DNA of 27,769 bases from Acholeplasmataceae bacterium (lineage in GTDB: Bacteria > Bacillota_I > Bacilli_A > Acholeplasmatales > Acholeplasmataceae): assembly GCA_030656435.1 (NCBI GenBank), contig JAUSOA010000064.1, positions 1-27,769 of the forward strand. The letters are read 5' to 3'. The position numbers were made by a program, and so were the translations under genes. Below are positions 1-8,650 of the stretch, piece after piece (the first letter of the stretch is position 1; each line of letters opens with the position of its first letter). The notes under the pieces were generated by a model. It was not told where the DNA came from, searched no databases, and saw only the letters and a program-made list of their open reading frames with translations.

Positions 1-441
1 AGATTCTACAGTAGTCACTCCATATAACATCATTTCATCTAGAGAATGATATGCTTTTTGGTATAGCTCATCTAAAGTAGCTTTTCTAGTTTTTTCAACG
101 GTACCTAAAATACCCCCACCACTCTTTAATATATCTAGATAGGGAATCCCGCTTTGTAGCATTTTATATTCATCTTCTCTTGATCCTGCATGCACTAAAT
201 GTGTATGAGAATCAATAAGTCCTGGTAAAACAATTTGATGATTCGCATCCATGAACTTTGTATGCTCATCTAAATGATGGTGATAGTCGCCTGCACCAAA
301 ATCAATAATGACTCCGTCCTTGATTGCGATATACGCATTATGAATTTCGTGAATTGAATTCATATCTTTACCGTGAACAGGTGGCTTTACATAGGGCGTG
401 TAGATTGTTTTTATATTATATATGATTAAATCTGCAATCAT
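1..441 (-). CDS. hutI: Imidazolonepropionase, N-terminal part (cut by window edge)
   Basis: Imidazolonepropionase is a cytosolic metal-dependent amidohydrolase that opens imidazolone-5-propionate to N-formimino-glutamate, the third step of histidine breakdown. I translated 147 codons from ATG at 441 to the window edge. The N-terminal beta domain is followed by the metal site LPGLIDSHTHLVHAGSRE (H79 and H81 of the HxH pair), and the fragment ends in GVTTVES, a typical imidazolonepropionase segment. GGAGG at 447-451 lies 5 nt before this ATG; another ATG at 444 has only 2 nt spacing and is less likely. It follows ftcD by 10 nt and is the last visible gene of the hut operon. The C-terminal two-thirds lie outside the window. 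Confidence 0.9.
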   Translation of the reverse strand, partial: MIADLIIYNIKTIYTPYVKPPVHGKDMNSIHEIHNAYIAIKDGVIIDFGAGDYHHHLDEHTKFMDANHQIVLPGLIDSHTHLVHAGSREDEYKMLQSGIPYLDILKSGGGILGTVEKTRKATLDELYQKAYHSLDEMMLYGVTTVES

Positions 442-451
442 CATTACCTCC

Positions 452-1420
452 TTAAAGATTCGCTTCTATGATTTTAAAGGAATCGAAATCTCTTAATTTG
501 AGATACTCTATAGCATCTTTTACAATTTGGTCTAGGCTCATGTTTTTATCATATGGAATACCTAAAACAGTCTGATAATATTTGATTGAGTCAAGCAAAG
601 CTTCCTTTGGAATCAGTCCTACAACCTCAGAATGAGTGATTTCAACATGATAACGCTTGGCTTCCATTTTTACGGTTTCTAAAATCCGGTATATTGGATT
701 TTTCTTATAATCCAAGATATTCATTGTAACCTGAACAAATCCTTTTTCTTGTAAACTTGCAGGTCCTGCTTGAATATGCTGAAATCCTCCAGACGATGCT
801 CTAATCGCCTTTGCGATAGCAGATGCTACCTTTTCATCTGCAGTGCCTAAATCGATGTTATAGGCGATGAGTGGTATTCTTGCACCGATAGCAGTTACCC
901 CAAAGGTCTCATGAATCATTGGCTTTCCATAATCAGGCTTCCATGAAGGATCTTTAATCTTTTCCTTCATTCCTTCGAATTCACCTTTTCTAATATCTGG
1001 AAGGTTTATTCTTGATGGATCTGTTGCTGCTTTCGCATATAAAAAGACTGGAATTTGGTACATAAATGAGATGTGATCAGCAAGTGACTTTGCATATTCG
1101 ACGCACTCATCAATTGTGATATTTGAAATTGGGATGAATGGAGTGACATCCACTGCACCCATGCGAGGATGTTCACCTTTATGAGTTCTCATATCAATTT
1201 TTTCTAAAGCTCTTTGGAAAAAATTGATTAATGGGACAATCATTTTCTCTGGATCCCCGATGAGAGTAATCACTGTTCGATTGTAATCGTAGTCTGGTTC
1301 GGCACTGATCAATTTAAAGCCTTCTTGATTTTTTAGGGGATTGACGATATATTCTATTTTCTTTAAATCTCTACCCTCTGATATATTGGGTACACATTGT
1401 ACTATTTTTGTCATTTTCAT
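452..1420 (-). CDS. ftcD: Glutamate formimidoyltransferase
   Basis: Transfers the formimino group of N-formimino-glutamate to tetrahydrofolate, releasing glutamate: the last step of this histidine route, feeding one-carbon folate. The 322-residue protein has only the formiminotransferase domains; the cyclodeaminase half found in the fused animal enzyme is absent, so a separate cyclodeaminase should exist elsewhere. The conserved block HKGEHPRMGAVDVTPFIPI carries the expected catalytic histidine (H84). The gene starts inside the end of hutU (ATGA, 4-nt overlap), which implies translational coupling. A second in-frame ATG at 1414 has better ribosome-site spacing (GAGG 9 nt away versus 3 nt), so the first two residues are uncertain. 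Confidence 0.95.
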   Translation of the reverse strand: MKMTKIVQCVPNISEGRDLKKIEYIVNPLKNQEGFKLISAEPDYDYNRTVITLIGDPEKMIVPLINFFQRALEKIDMRTHKGEHPRMGAVDVTPFIPISNITIDECVEYAKSLADHISFMYQIPVFLYAKAATDPSRINLPDIRKGEFEGMKEKIKDPSWKPDYGKPMIHETFGVTAIGARIPLIAYNIDLGTADEKVASAIAKAIRASSGGFQHIQAGPASLQEKGFVQVTMNILDYKKNPIYRILETVKMEAKRYHVEITHSEVVGLIPKEALLDSIKYYQTVLGIPYDKNMSLDQIVKDAIEYLKLRDFDSFKIIEANL

Positions 1421-3429
1421 TTTCCTCTTTTCATGTAGACTTCAATAGCCTTTTTTATTTGCTCTTCATTCGAAAGATATGGTGTTGTGACATAAGAATT
1501 ATTATTAAGTTCATTATATTCTAGAACGGTATCAATTGCATTTGGATTGGTTGCCCAAGCTCTTCTAGACACTCCTGCCATCACATCATAAAGCATGGCT
1601 TGCTTTAGGATTTCATCGGTCTTTTTGGTGCCATCTAAAACCATCCCATAACCACCATTGATGGATTTACCAATACCAACACCACCTCCGTTATGAAGTG
1701 CTACTAAGCTCATTCCTCTTGAAGCATTGCCTAAAGCAACTTGAGTTGCCATTTCAGCCATAACATTGGAGCCATCCTTAATATTGGATGTCTCTCTAAA
1801 TGGTGAATCGGTTCCTCCGGTATCATGATGATCTCTTCCGAGCATAATTGGACCTATCATCTGATTTCTAACCATCTCATTAAATTTGAGTGCTATTTTT
1901 AACCGGCCATAAGCGTCTTGATAAAGAATTCTTGCAAGAGTTCCAACAACTAATTTATTTTTCTTGGCGTTTGCTATCCATAAATAATTATCTAAATCTT
2001 GGAATCTTCGATCCTTATCAATCATTTCCATTGCTGCTTGATCAGTAAGTTCTAAATCGTTTTCTTTTCCTGATAGACACACCCAACGAAATGGACCGTA
2101 TCCATAATCAAATAAAATAGGTCCCATGATATCTTCAACATAGGAAGGATAAATAAATCCATCTAAATCGTTTTCTTGATTTTTGCAAATGTCTTTAACT
2201 CCAGAATCATAAACAGCCTTTAAAAAACTATTTCCATAATCGAAAAAATAAGTACCTTGCATAACTAGTTTTTTAATGACTTGATAATGTTTTTGTAAAC
2301 TTTGATTGACCTTCTGTATAAATTCTTGTTTATCATTTTTTAGTAATTCAGTTCTTTCTTCAAAGGTTAACCCTTGAGGGCAATACCCTCCATCGTAGGC
2401 TGCATGACAAGATGTTTGGTCGGATAAAAGATCTATCTTGATATGATTGTTTGCTGCATATTCTAATAAGTCTACGATGTTCCCATGGAATGCTATCGCG
2501 ACTTTTTCTTTCTTATCTAAATATATCTTAGCATGTGAAAAGGCGTCACTAGGCGTTTTAGCAATATAGGATATCCATCCTTGATTGTATCTTGTCTCAA
2601 TTCTAGAACAATCAACTTCAGCGATGATTCCGACTCCTCCAGCGATTTCAATCGCCTTTCCTTGAGCACCACTCATGCCACCAAGACCAGAGGATACAAA
2701 TAATTTCCCGCTCAAATTATCTGCTGGATGAACTCCAAGTTTCATTCTTCCCGCATTAAGAAGGGTAGAATATGTTCCGTGTACAATTCCTTGAGGTCCA
2801 ATGTACATCCAACCACCCGCTGTCATTTGACCATAGTTTGCTACTCCAAGTGCAGCAGCGCGGTTAAATCCTTCTTGATTGTCATATGCCCCAATCATTA
2901 AGCCATTGGTAATCATTACTCTTGGTGAGCTTGGATTCGATAGGTAAAGACCTAGTGGATGACCAGACATAACGACTAAGGTTTGATCTTCGTTCATGAT
3001 TTCTAAATATTTTTTAACAAGAAGGTATTGCATCCAGTTTTGAAAAACCTGTCCGGTTTCTCCATAGGTGACGAGTTCATATGGATATAAAGCAACCTCG
3101 AAATCAAGGTTGTTATCGATCATCACTTGGAAAGCTTTTCCTTCAATTGTGTTTGCTTGATACGAATCGATACCTTGACCATAAATACGCCCCTCTGGTC
3201 TAAAGCGGTATCCATAGATTCTACCTCTAGTCATTAATTCCTCTGTAAATTCCGGAATTAGGGTGTCATGCCATTCATTAGGTACATATCGAAGTGCATT
3301 TTTTATTGCCTGCTCAATTTCGTTTTTATTTAAGGTGAGTTCTCTTTTTGGTGCTCTACGAATCCCTTTTTCAAATTCGGGATAGCTGGGCAACTCCTTT
3401 AATATTTCTTTGAGATTGACTTCAATCAC
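1417..3429 (-). CDS. hutU: Urocanate hydratase, long form
   Basis: Urocanase adds water to urocanate to give imidazolone-5-propionate, using tightly bound NAD+ as an electrophile. At 670 residues it is the long form (animal UROC1 size) rather than the roughly 555-residue form of Pseudomonas and Bacillus. Recognisable blocks in order: MTAGGWMYIGPQGIVHGT, the glycine-rich GGMSGAQGKAIEIAGGVG NAD-binding region, QTSCHAAYDGGYCPQGLTFE, YGPFRWVCLSG, then GRDHHDTGGTDSPFRET and LHNGGGVGIGKSINGGYG. It overlaps hutH upstream and ftcD downstream by 4 nt each (ATGA). Together with ptb/buk upstream this is amino-acid fermentation rather than purely nitrogen scavenging. Confidence 0.96.
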   Translation of the reverse strand: MIEVNLKEILKELPSYPEFEKGIRRAPKRELTLNKNEIEQAIKNALRYVPNEWHDTLIPEFTEELMTRGRIYGYRFRPEGRIYGQGIDSYQANTIEGKAFQVMIDNNLDFEVALYPYELVTYGETGQVFQNWMQYLLVKKYLEIMNEDQTLVVMSGHPLGLYLSNPSSPRVMITNGLMIGAYDNQEGFNRAAALGVANYGQMTAGGWMYIGPQGIVHGTYSTLLNAGRMKLGVHPADNLSGKLFVSSGLGGMSGAQGKAIEIAGGVGIIAEVDCSRIETRYNQGWISYIAKTPSDAFSHAKIYLDKKEKVAIAFHGNIVDLLEYAANNHIKIDLLSDQTSCHAAYDGGYCPQGLTFEERTELLKNDKQEFIQKVNQSLQKHYQVIKKLVMQGTYFFDYGNSFLKAVYDSGVKDICKNQENDLDGFIYPSYVEDIMGPILFDYGYGPFRWVCLSGKENDLELTDQAAMEMIDKDRRFQDLDNYLWIANAKKNKLVVGTLARILYQDAYGRLKIALKFNEMVRNQMIGPIMLGRDHHDTGGTDSPFRETSNIKDGSNVMAEMATQVALGNASRGMSLVALHNGGGVGIGKSINGGYGMVLDGTKKTDEILKQAMLYDVMAGVSRRAWATNPNAIDTVLEYNELNNNSYVTTPYLSNEEQIKKAIEVYMKRGK

Positions 3430-4949
3430 AGAATATCCTCTCCTTCAAATACATATTGATAGAAATCTTCACTAGCTATGATTTCTTCTATTTTGTGTAG
3501 GTACGGAAACATAACTTCATCATGTTCAATGAATGGTATATGCTTTCTTATATAGAGATATGCTTTTTTAGTTCTTTCCCCAAGTTCTTTTTCTTCTCTA
3601 AAATCAAGTGCTTGGCAGGCTGTAAAAAATTCCATTGCGATTACTTTTCTTGTGTTTTCAAAGATTGATTTCGCTTTTCTAGCTGAAATTGAGCCCATAG
3701 AAACATGGTCTTCTTGATTTGCTGATGAAGGAATAGAATCCACAGATGCAGGATGTGCTAAAACCTTATTTTCTGAAACTAGAGAAGCTGCAGTATATTG
3801 AACAATCATAAATCCAGAATTGAGTCCTGAATATTTTGCTAAAAATGGAGGAAGTCCGTTTGATAAATGGGGGTTCACCATTCTTTCGATTCGACGTTCA
3901 CTAATATTTGCTAATTCCGCAATCGCAATCCCCATATAATCAAATGATAAAGCTAAGGGTTGACCATGGAAGTTTCCTGCACTAATCGCTATATTTTCAT
4001 CCATTAAAATGATTGGGTTATCTGTGACTGCATTCATTTCTCTTTCCAATATATTTAAAATATGCGTAAATGCATCCAGTGATGCTCCATGCACCTGTGG
4101 TGCACAGCGGATGCTATAGGCATCTTGAACTCTCTTTTCATTTTGCTTGGTAACATGTTGACTATTTTTCAAGTCATTTAAAACATCTTTGGCAACGATA
4201 ATTTGTCCTTCTTGGTTTCTTAACTGATGTATCATTGGATGATAAGCATCTGTTATGCCCTCGAGTGCTTCCATCGTTAAGGATAGGGAGAGATTTGCTA
4301 ATTTGAGAAGCTTTAAGCAATCATATAATACAAGACCACCAATCGCACTCATTGCTTGAGTCCCATTGATTAAGGATAAACCTTCTTTAGCATAAAGATG
4401 AGGAAGAGATTGGATTGAAGCTTTTTGTAAAGCTTTTTTGGTTTCCATCTTTTCGCCTTGATAATAAACTTCTCCTAGACCTATTAATGGAAGACTCATG
4501 TGAGAAAGTAGTGCTAAATCACCACTGGCTCCTAAAGATCCCTTTTCATAGACAACAGGAATGATATTTGAATTTAGATATTCAACCATCTTTACAATAG
4601 TTTCAATTCTGATTCCACTATAGCCCTTAATAAGTGCATTGATGCGTAATGCCATCATGGCACGTACAGTTTCAATCGGTAGAGGATCTCCAACACCACA
4701 AGCATGGCTCATTAAAAGATTAGCTTGGAGTTCAAAAAGTTGTTTCTTATCGATCCTAACATTTGCAAGATGACCAAATCCGGTATTGATTCCATAAACT
4801 GGTTCATCATGCATTGCAATTTCTTTGACAAAAAGAGAAGCCTCATTGACTAGCTTTTGACTGGATGGACTGATTTCTATGGGTTCATTGTCTCTTGCAA
4901 TTTTTTTCAGTTTTTCTAGTGTTAATTGATTACCATTTAATGTGATCAT
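3426..4949 (-). CDS. hutH: Histidine ammonia-lyase
   Basis: Deaminates histidine to trans-urocanate and ammonia, the entry step of the pathway. The protein is 507 residues. It contains GSLGASGDLALLSH, whose Ala-Ser-Gly (141-143) cyclises to the MIO cofactor, and the early VYGINTGFG block with the catalytic tyrosine at 51; the numbering matches characterised HALs almost exactly. I chose ATG at 4949 because GAGGAGG stands just upstream and the family signature begins there. An in-frame extension up to 5108 exists but runs through the ptb gene and encodes nothing HAL-like. A hairpin overlapping the end of ptb separates the two genes. Confidence 0.96.
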   Translation of the reverse strand: MITLNGNQLTLEKLKKIARDNEPIEISPSSQKLVNEASLFVKEIAMHDEPVYGINTGFGHLANVRIDKKQLFELQANLLMSHACGVGDPLPIETVRAMMALRINALIKGYSGIRIETIVKMVEYLNSNIIPVVYEKGSLGASGDLALLSHMSLPLIGLGEVYYQGEKMETKKALQKASIQSLPHLYAKEGLSLINGTQAMSAIGGLVLYDCLKLLKLANLSLSLTMEALEGITDAYHPMIHQLRNQEGQIIVAKDVLNDLKNSQHVTKQNEKRVQDAYSIRCAPQVHGASLDAFTHILNILEREMNAVTDNPIILMDENIAISAGNFHGQPLALSFDYMGIAIAELANISERRIERMVNPHLSNGLPPFLAKYSGLNSGFMIVQYTAASLVSENKVLAHPASVDSIPSSANQEDHVSMGSISARKAKSIFENTRKVIAMEFFTACQALDFREEKELGERTKKAYLYIRKHIPFIEHDEVMFPYLHKIEEIIASEDFYQYVFEGEDIL

Positions 4950-4965
4950 ATATCCTCCTCGGGTG

Positions 4966-4993
4966 AAAAATGGCTTTAAAAAGTTATAAAGCC
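4966..4993 (-). terminator. Attenuator-like hairpin between ptb and hutH
   Basis: On the minus strand GGCTTT (4993-4988) pairs with AAAGCC (4977-4972) across a 10-nt loop and is followed by ATTTTTC. The 5' arm covers the last codons and stop of ptb. The stem is only 6 bp and the T-run 5 nt, so it would be partial: it could lower hut expression relative to tnaA-buk-ptb, or mark an RNA processing site. Its role is inferred. Confidence 0.4.
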
Positions 4994-5889
4994 TCAGCAA
5001 CCAGAGCTGCCAAAGCGATAGAATAAAATTTACTTTCAGTTGAGTCTGCACGTGAAGTGAGTACAATCGGTTTCTTTGCTCCTGCGATAACAGATGCACT
5101 TTTTGCATTCGCTAAAAACATCATACTCTTATAAAATATGTTTCCAGATTCTATTTGAGGCATTAAGAGAAAATCAACATCTCCTGCCATAGGATCTGTT
5201 ACTCCCTTATGTAATGCTGCTTCTTTATTAATAGCATTATCCATACCAAATGGACCACCGATTGTGCAGCCCTTAATTCGGTCATTTTGATTTCTTAATA
5301 TTAATTCTTGAGCATCCAAAGTAGCCTGCATTTTAGGGTTTACCTTTTCAACAGCAGCAATACATCCAACCTTAGGGTGCTTAATACCGATGGCATGTAG
5401 GATTTGAACACCATTTTCAATGATTTCTTGTTTCACTTCGACATCTGGATCAATATTCATTGCTCCATCACTCATCATGATAATCTTATGATAGTTAGGA
5501 ATTTCCATCACACTAACATGAGATAGTCTATTGGGCGTTCTTAAGCCATAGTCACGGTCAAGTGCTGCTCTAAGTATAACTGAAGTATCTACAAATCCCT
5601 TCATCAAAATATCGCCTTTTCCCTGGCTTACAAGCTTTACAGATTCTTCACAAGCCTTGACTGGATCTAAAAGATTAATAATCTCATAATCAGCAACAAC
5701 CATTTTGAGTTCTCTAAGTATTTTTTCTATTTCATGCTGATCACCCACTAAAATTGGAGTGATGATTCTTGCTTCCTTAGCCATGTGAACAGCCTCTAAT
5801 ACATGTGGGTCTGCAGCTGCAGCCACTACCAACACTTTTGGTTTTAAGAGTTGTGCTCGTTTAACAATATCATTCATTGATCTTATCAT
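4984..5889 (-). CDS. ptb: Phosphate butyryltransferase
   Basis: Converts an acyl-CoA (butyryl-CoA or a branched-chain acyl-CoA) plus phosphate to acyl-phosphate and CoA. The 301-residue length fits Ptb. The fold is that of the phosphate acetyl/butyryltransferase family: an early VLVVAAAADPHVLEAVHMA, DILMKGFVDTSVILRAALD, SHVSVMEIP, the MMSDGAMNIDPD block and a C-terminal ADSTESKFYSIALA. It is paired with buk, as in most butyrate-forming Bacillota. ATG at 5889 is preferred (GAGG 8 nt upstream); a GTG at 5898 in the same frame is possible. True substrate range (butyrate, isobutyrate, isovalerate) cannot be read from sequence. Confidence 0.92.
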   Translation of the reverse strand: MIRSMNDIVKRAQLLKPKVLVVAAAADPHVLEAVHMAKEARIITPILVGDQHEIEKILRELKMVVADYEIINLLDPVKACEESVKLVSQGKGDILMKGFVDTSVILRAALDRDYGLRTPNRLSHVSVMEIPNYHKIIMMSDGAMNIDPDVEVKQEIIENGVQILHAIGIKHPKVGCIAAVEKVNPKMQATLDAQELILRNQNDRIKGCTIGGPFGMDNAINKEAALHKGVTDPMAGDVDFLLMPQIESGNIFYKSMMFLANAKSASVIAGAKKPIVLTSRADSTESKFYSIALAALVAEAL

Positions 5890-5900
5890 CAAATTCACCT

Positions 5901-6971
5901 CTACTTATATTCCTTAGCAGTCTCTTCACCTGTTAAGACACGAAGACCACCTAGTGCTAAAGCTTCCATTTCATCCTCACCTGGGTAAACTACCAATGGT
6001 GCGATAAATTCAACTCTTTCCTTGATATAGTTAACTAAAAATTGGTCGTAGGCTAATCCGCCGGTTAAAATAATCGCATCCACTTTACCCTTTAATACAG
6101 TAGCACCGCTTCCAATCTCTTTAGCAATTTGATAGCACATGACTTCATAGATAAACTTCGCTTTTTCATCGCCTTCTTTAATTCTTTTTTGAATGGTGTA
6201 CCCATCATTGGTTCCTAAGTAAGCGACAAGACCACCTTGTCCATAATTTTTTCTTTGAATTTCTTTTAATGTGTATTTTCCTGAAAAGACCATTTTATAA
6301 AGAGGTCCCATCGGAACAGATCCACTTCTTTCAGGTGACATCGGTCCATCACCATCTAAAGCGTTATTGACATCAATGACTCTTCCATTTTGGTGAACAC
6401 CAACACTAATACCGCCACCTAGGTGTGCAATGATTAAATTCAATTCGTTATATGGTTTCTTAAAATCCTTTGCTGCCTTTAGGGCAACAGCTTTTTGATT
6501 TAATGCATGAAAGAGACTATCTCTTTTAATTTCTGGCATTCCAGTAAATCTTGCGATATCTTCCATTTCATCAACTGCTACCGGATCTACGATAAAACTT
6601 GGAAGGTTATATTGGTCTGCGATTGCTTTTGCAATCATGCAGCCTAAATTAGAAGCATGCTCTCCTCTTGGAGCCTTTTTAATAAAATCAATCATTTCAT
6701 CACTGACTCGATAAGTTCCACCTGGAATTGGTTTTAGCATTCCACCTCGTCCAACCACTGCATCTAATGTGGAAAGATCGATTTGATCTTTACTTAGTTC
6801 ATCCATGATTGACTTCATTCTGAAATCATATTGATCAATAATTCGATCAAACTTTAAAATTTCTTCAGAATCATGCTTGACACTTGCTTTAAATATGCAT
6901 TTCTCATTCTCGTAAATAGCAAGCTTAGTGGATGTTGAACCAGGATTGATTGCTAATATTTTATATGACAT
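5901..6971 (-). CDS. buk: Butyrate kinase
   Basis: ASKHA-fold kinase that transfers phosphate from acyl-phosphate to ADP, giving ATP and the free acid; partner of ptb. The 356-residue length is standard. The phosphate-binding ILAINPGSTSTKLAIYE opens the protein, HLGGGISVGVH is the second nucleotide/substrate loop, and AIILTGGLAYDQ and YPGEDEMEALALGG are typical C-terminal motifs. A strong AAGGAGG lies before the ATG. It follows tnaA by 24 nt without a visible terminator and precedes ptb with only an 11-nt gap to its preferred start, so the three are probably one transcript. Branched-chain acyl-phosphates are plausible alternative substrates. Confidence 0.94.
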   Translation of the reverse strand: MSYKILAINPGSTSTKLAIYENEKCIFKASVKHDSEEILKFDRIIDQYDFRMKSIMDELSKDQIDLSTLDAVVGRGGMLKPIPGGTYRVSDEMIDFIKKAPRGEHASNLGCMIAKAIADQYNLPSFIVDPVAVDEMEDIARFTGMPEIKRDSLFHALNQKAVALKAAKDFKKPYNELNLIIAHLGGGISVGVHQNGRVIDVNNALDGDGPMSPERSGSVPMGPLYKMVFSGKYTLKEIQRKNYGQGGLVAYLGTNDGYTIQKRIKEGDEKAKFIYEVMCYQIAKEIGSGATVLKGKVDAIILTGGLAYDQFLVNYIKERVEFIAPLVVYPGEDEMEALALGGLRVLTGEETAKEYK

Positions 6972-6995
6972 AATGTCCTCCTTATTAAGTATGAT

Positions 6996-8378
6996 TTATA
7001 ATGGCTTGAATGTTGATGTAAAATGTCTTAGGATTGGAGATTCATATTGGAATTCATACCCTTTAAGCTCGTTGCGGTGTTCATATACATGAATAACAGC
7101 CTCTGCAACGACATCCAAATGATCATAGGTATATAGTCTTCTTGGAATCGTAAGTCTCATTAATTCCATTCTACTCTCCAAATTCTTCTTCGTATCTGGA
7201 TCTCGCCCTAAAAGTAAGGATCCGATCTCTACTGCTCTTACACCTGCTTCAAGATATATCGCATTGGTTACAGATAATGCAGGAAATTGATCATATGGAA
7301 TATGTGGTGCGAATGACTTGCAGTCAACAAAAACTGCATGTCCACCTACTGGATATTGAATTGGGACTCCAGCATCTCTTAATTTATCACCTAAAAATCT
7401 AACCTGATCAATTCGATGTCTTAAATAGTTTTCATCAAGTGCTTCCATTAAACCTACAGCGAGTGCATCCATATCGCGACCATTCATTCCACCATAGGTG
7501 GGGAAACCCTCATAAGGTACAACAAATGTTCTACATAGATTATAGAGGTGTTCATTATTTTTTATCGCAATAATCCCACCCATATTCACTAGTCCATCTT
7601 TTTTTGCACTCATTAAAAATGCATCTGCATAGCTAAATGTTTCTCTAGCAATATCAATGATATCCATATCCTGATATCCTTCTTCTCGTTCTTTAACAAA
7701 GAACGCGTTTTCAGCATATCTAGCACCATCTATTATAATCATGATACCATTTTTATCAGCAATTTCCTTAACCTTACGCATGTTTGCCATGCTGACGGGT
7801 TGTCCACCTGCTGAATTATTTGTAATCGTCATAATGATTCCTGCGATGTTTTCTTTACCTTTTTCAGCGATTGCTTTTTCTAGTTTTTCAATACAAAAAT
7901 TACCCTTAAAGGCATGATAGTGGTCAATATCGTAACAATCCTCTACTACACAATCGATTGCTCTTGCACCAGCAAGTTCAACATGTGCTCTTGTTGTATC
8001 AAAATGAAGATTAGAAATATAATACATGCCTTCATGTGTTACCAGTTGCGGTAAAAAGACCTTCTCTGCTCCACGTCCTTGATGTACTGGTATGAAGTAT
8101 TCGTAACCTGTAATATTTTTAACAACACCTTCTAAGCGATAAAAGCTTTTGCTGCCAGCGTATGCTTCATCGCCAATCATCATTGCTGCCCATTGGTCTT
8201 GGCTCATAGCACCAGTCCCGGAATCGGTTAATAAATCAATATATACATCTTCACTTCTCAAAGAAAAAGGGTTATACCCTGCATTTTTCAAGAGTTTGAT
8301 GCGTTCTGCTTTCGTTGTAACACGAATTGGCTCAACCATTTTAATTCTGTATGGCTCTGCAACATATTTTCTTTTCAT
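6996..8378 (-). CDS. tnaA: Tryptophanase (tryptophan indole-lyase)
   Basis: PLP enzyme that cleaves tryptophan to indole, pyruvate and ammonia. The 460-residue protein belongs to the tryptophanase/tyrosine phenol-lyase family: IDLLTDSGTGAMS near residue 47, PVHQGRGAE, and SAKKDGLVNMGG, where the second lysine (K260) should bind PLP. The choice of tryptophanase rests on two positions: where tyrosine phenol-lyase has Arg (R381 of the Citrobacter enzyme) this protein has Ile in RAVEIGSLLLG, and where that enzyme has Phe448 it has His in LRHFTS (H452), both as in E. coli TnaA. It is the first gene of the operon. There is no room for a TnaC-type leader: the predicted start of transcription is only about 20 nt upstream. 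GGAGA precedes the ATG. Confidence 0.9.
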   Translation of the reverse strand: MKRKYVAEPYRIKMVEPIRVTTKAERIKLLKNAGYNPFSLRSEDVYIDLLTDSGTGAMSQDQWAAMMIGDEAYAGSKSFYRLEGVVKNITGYEYFIPVHQGRGAEKVFLPQLVTHEGMYYISNLHFDTTRAHVELAGARAIDCVVEDCYDIDHYHAFKGNFCIEKLEKAIAEKGKENIAGIIMTITNNSAGGQPVSMANMRKVKEIADKNGIMIIIDGARYAENAFFVKEREEGYQDMDIIDIARETFSYADAFLMSAKKDGLVNMGGIIAIKNNEHLYNLCRTFVVPYEGFPTYGGMNGRDMDALAVGLMEALDENYLRHRIDQVRFLGDKLRDAGVPIQYPVGGHAVFVDCKSFAPHIPYDQFPALSVTNAIYLEAGVRAVEIGSLLLGRDPDTKKNLESRMELMRLTIPRRLYTYDHLDVVAEAVIHVYEHRNELKGYEFQYESPILRHFTSTFKPL

Positions 8379-8407
8379 GGAACGTCTCCTTATTGTTTGT
8401 CATCTCT

Positions 8408-8436
8408 ATTATACATAATAGATGTAAAAAAATAAA
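8408..8436 (-). promoter_or_regulatory. Promoter of the tnaA-buk-ptb-hut operon
   Basis: A perfect -10 TATAAT (8413-8408) lies 30 nt before the tnaA ATG. At 17 nt spacing the -35 hexamer is TTTATT, a poor match to TTGACA, which suggests an activator or regulation by the adjacent cre-like site. The untranslated leader would be about 20 nt. Confidence 0.6.
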
Positions 8437-8442
8437 CCCTAA

Positions 8443-8457
8443 ATGAAAGCGTTTTTA
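8443..8457. promoter_or_regulatory. cre-like site (catabolite control)
   Basis: ATGAAAGCGTTTTTA fits the Bacillota cre consensus WTGNAANCGNWNNCW with one mismatch (T for the last C). It sits just upstream of the -35 region of the tnaA operon. In this group CcpA uses such sites to repress amino-acid catabolism when sugars are present, though an upstream position can also activate. No ccpA gene is in the window, so the link is inferred. Confidence 0.5.
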
Positions 8458-8602
8458 TATTTCACTTTTTTTTACATAGAATGAGTCAAATAGGCTGGAA
8501 ATAATCGAATTTTGAACTATATTTAATACCATTTTCACGTAAATAGACATTGTTAAGTCATTCTTCTAGTAAAACCTTTATATTGCAACAATGAAACTTC
8601 AT

Positions 8603-8628
8603 ATAAATAAAAAAGCCAAATGTTGGCT
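8603..8628 (-). terminator. Terminator closing the hairpin-array transcript
   Basis: AGCCAA and TTGGCT form a perfect 6-bp stem with a 3-nt loop (8614-8628). On the minus strand it is followed by TTTTTATTTAT (8613-8603), a good intrinsic terminator. On the plus strand the tail is only CTTTTACTT, so the main direction is minus. It would end a transcript coming from the lipoprotein gene and the repeat array. Between this terminator and the tnaA promoter region (about 8460-8602) I see no gene or convincing element. Confidence 0.7.
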
Positions 8629-8650
8629 CTTTTACTTGAATCAAAGATGT

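Noticed and set aside
1417..3429. Alternative genetic code (UGA = Trp)
   Set aside because: Several genes end in TGA within ATGA overlaps and use TGG for Trp at conserved sites.
4950..5108. N-terminal extension of hutH
   Set aside because: It lies in another frame over ptb, lacks family similarity, and a strong ribosome site precedes ATG 4949.
6996..8378. Tyrosine phenol-lyase
   Set aside because: The Arg and Phe positions that mark that enzyme are Ile and His here, as in tryptophanase.
8149..8418. Plus-strand frame opposite the start of tnaA
   Set aside because: Shadow of tnaA, without ribosome site or family similarity; the same holds for the plus-strand frames across the redox operon and nrdJ.
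8379..8602. TnaC-type leader peptide for tnaA
   Set aside because: The only small frame (14 codons near 8600) has no Trp codon and no ribosome site, and lies upstream of the predicted promoter.
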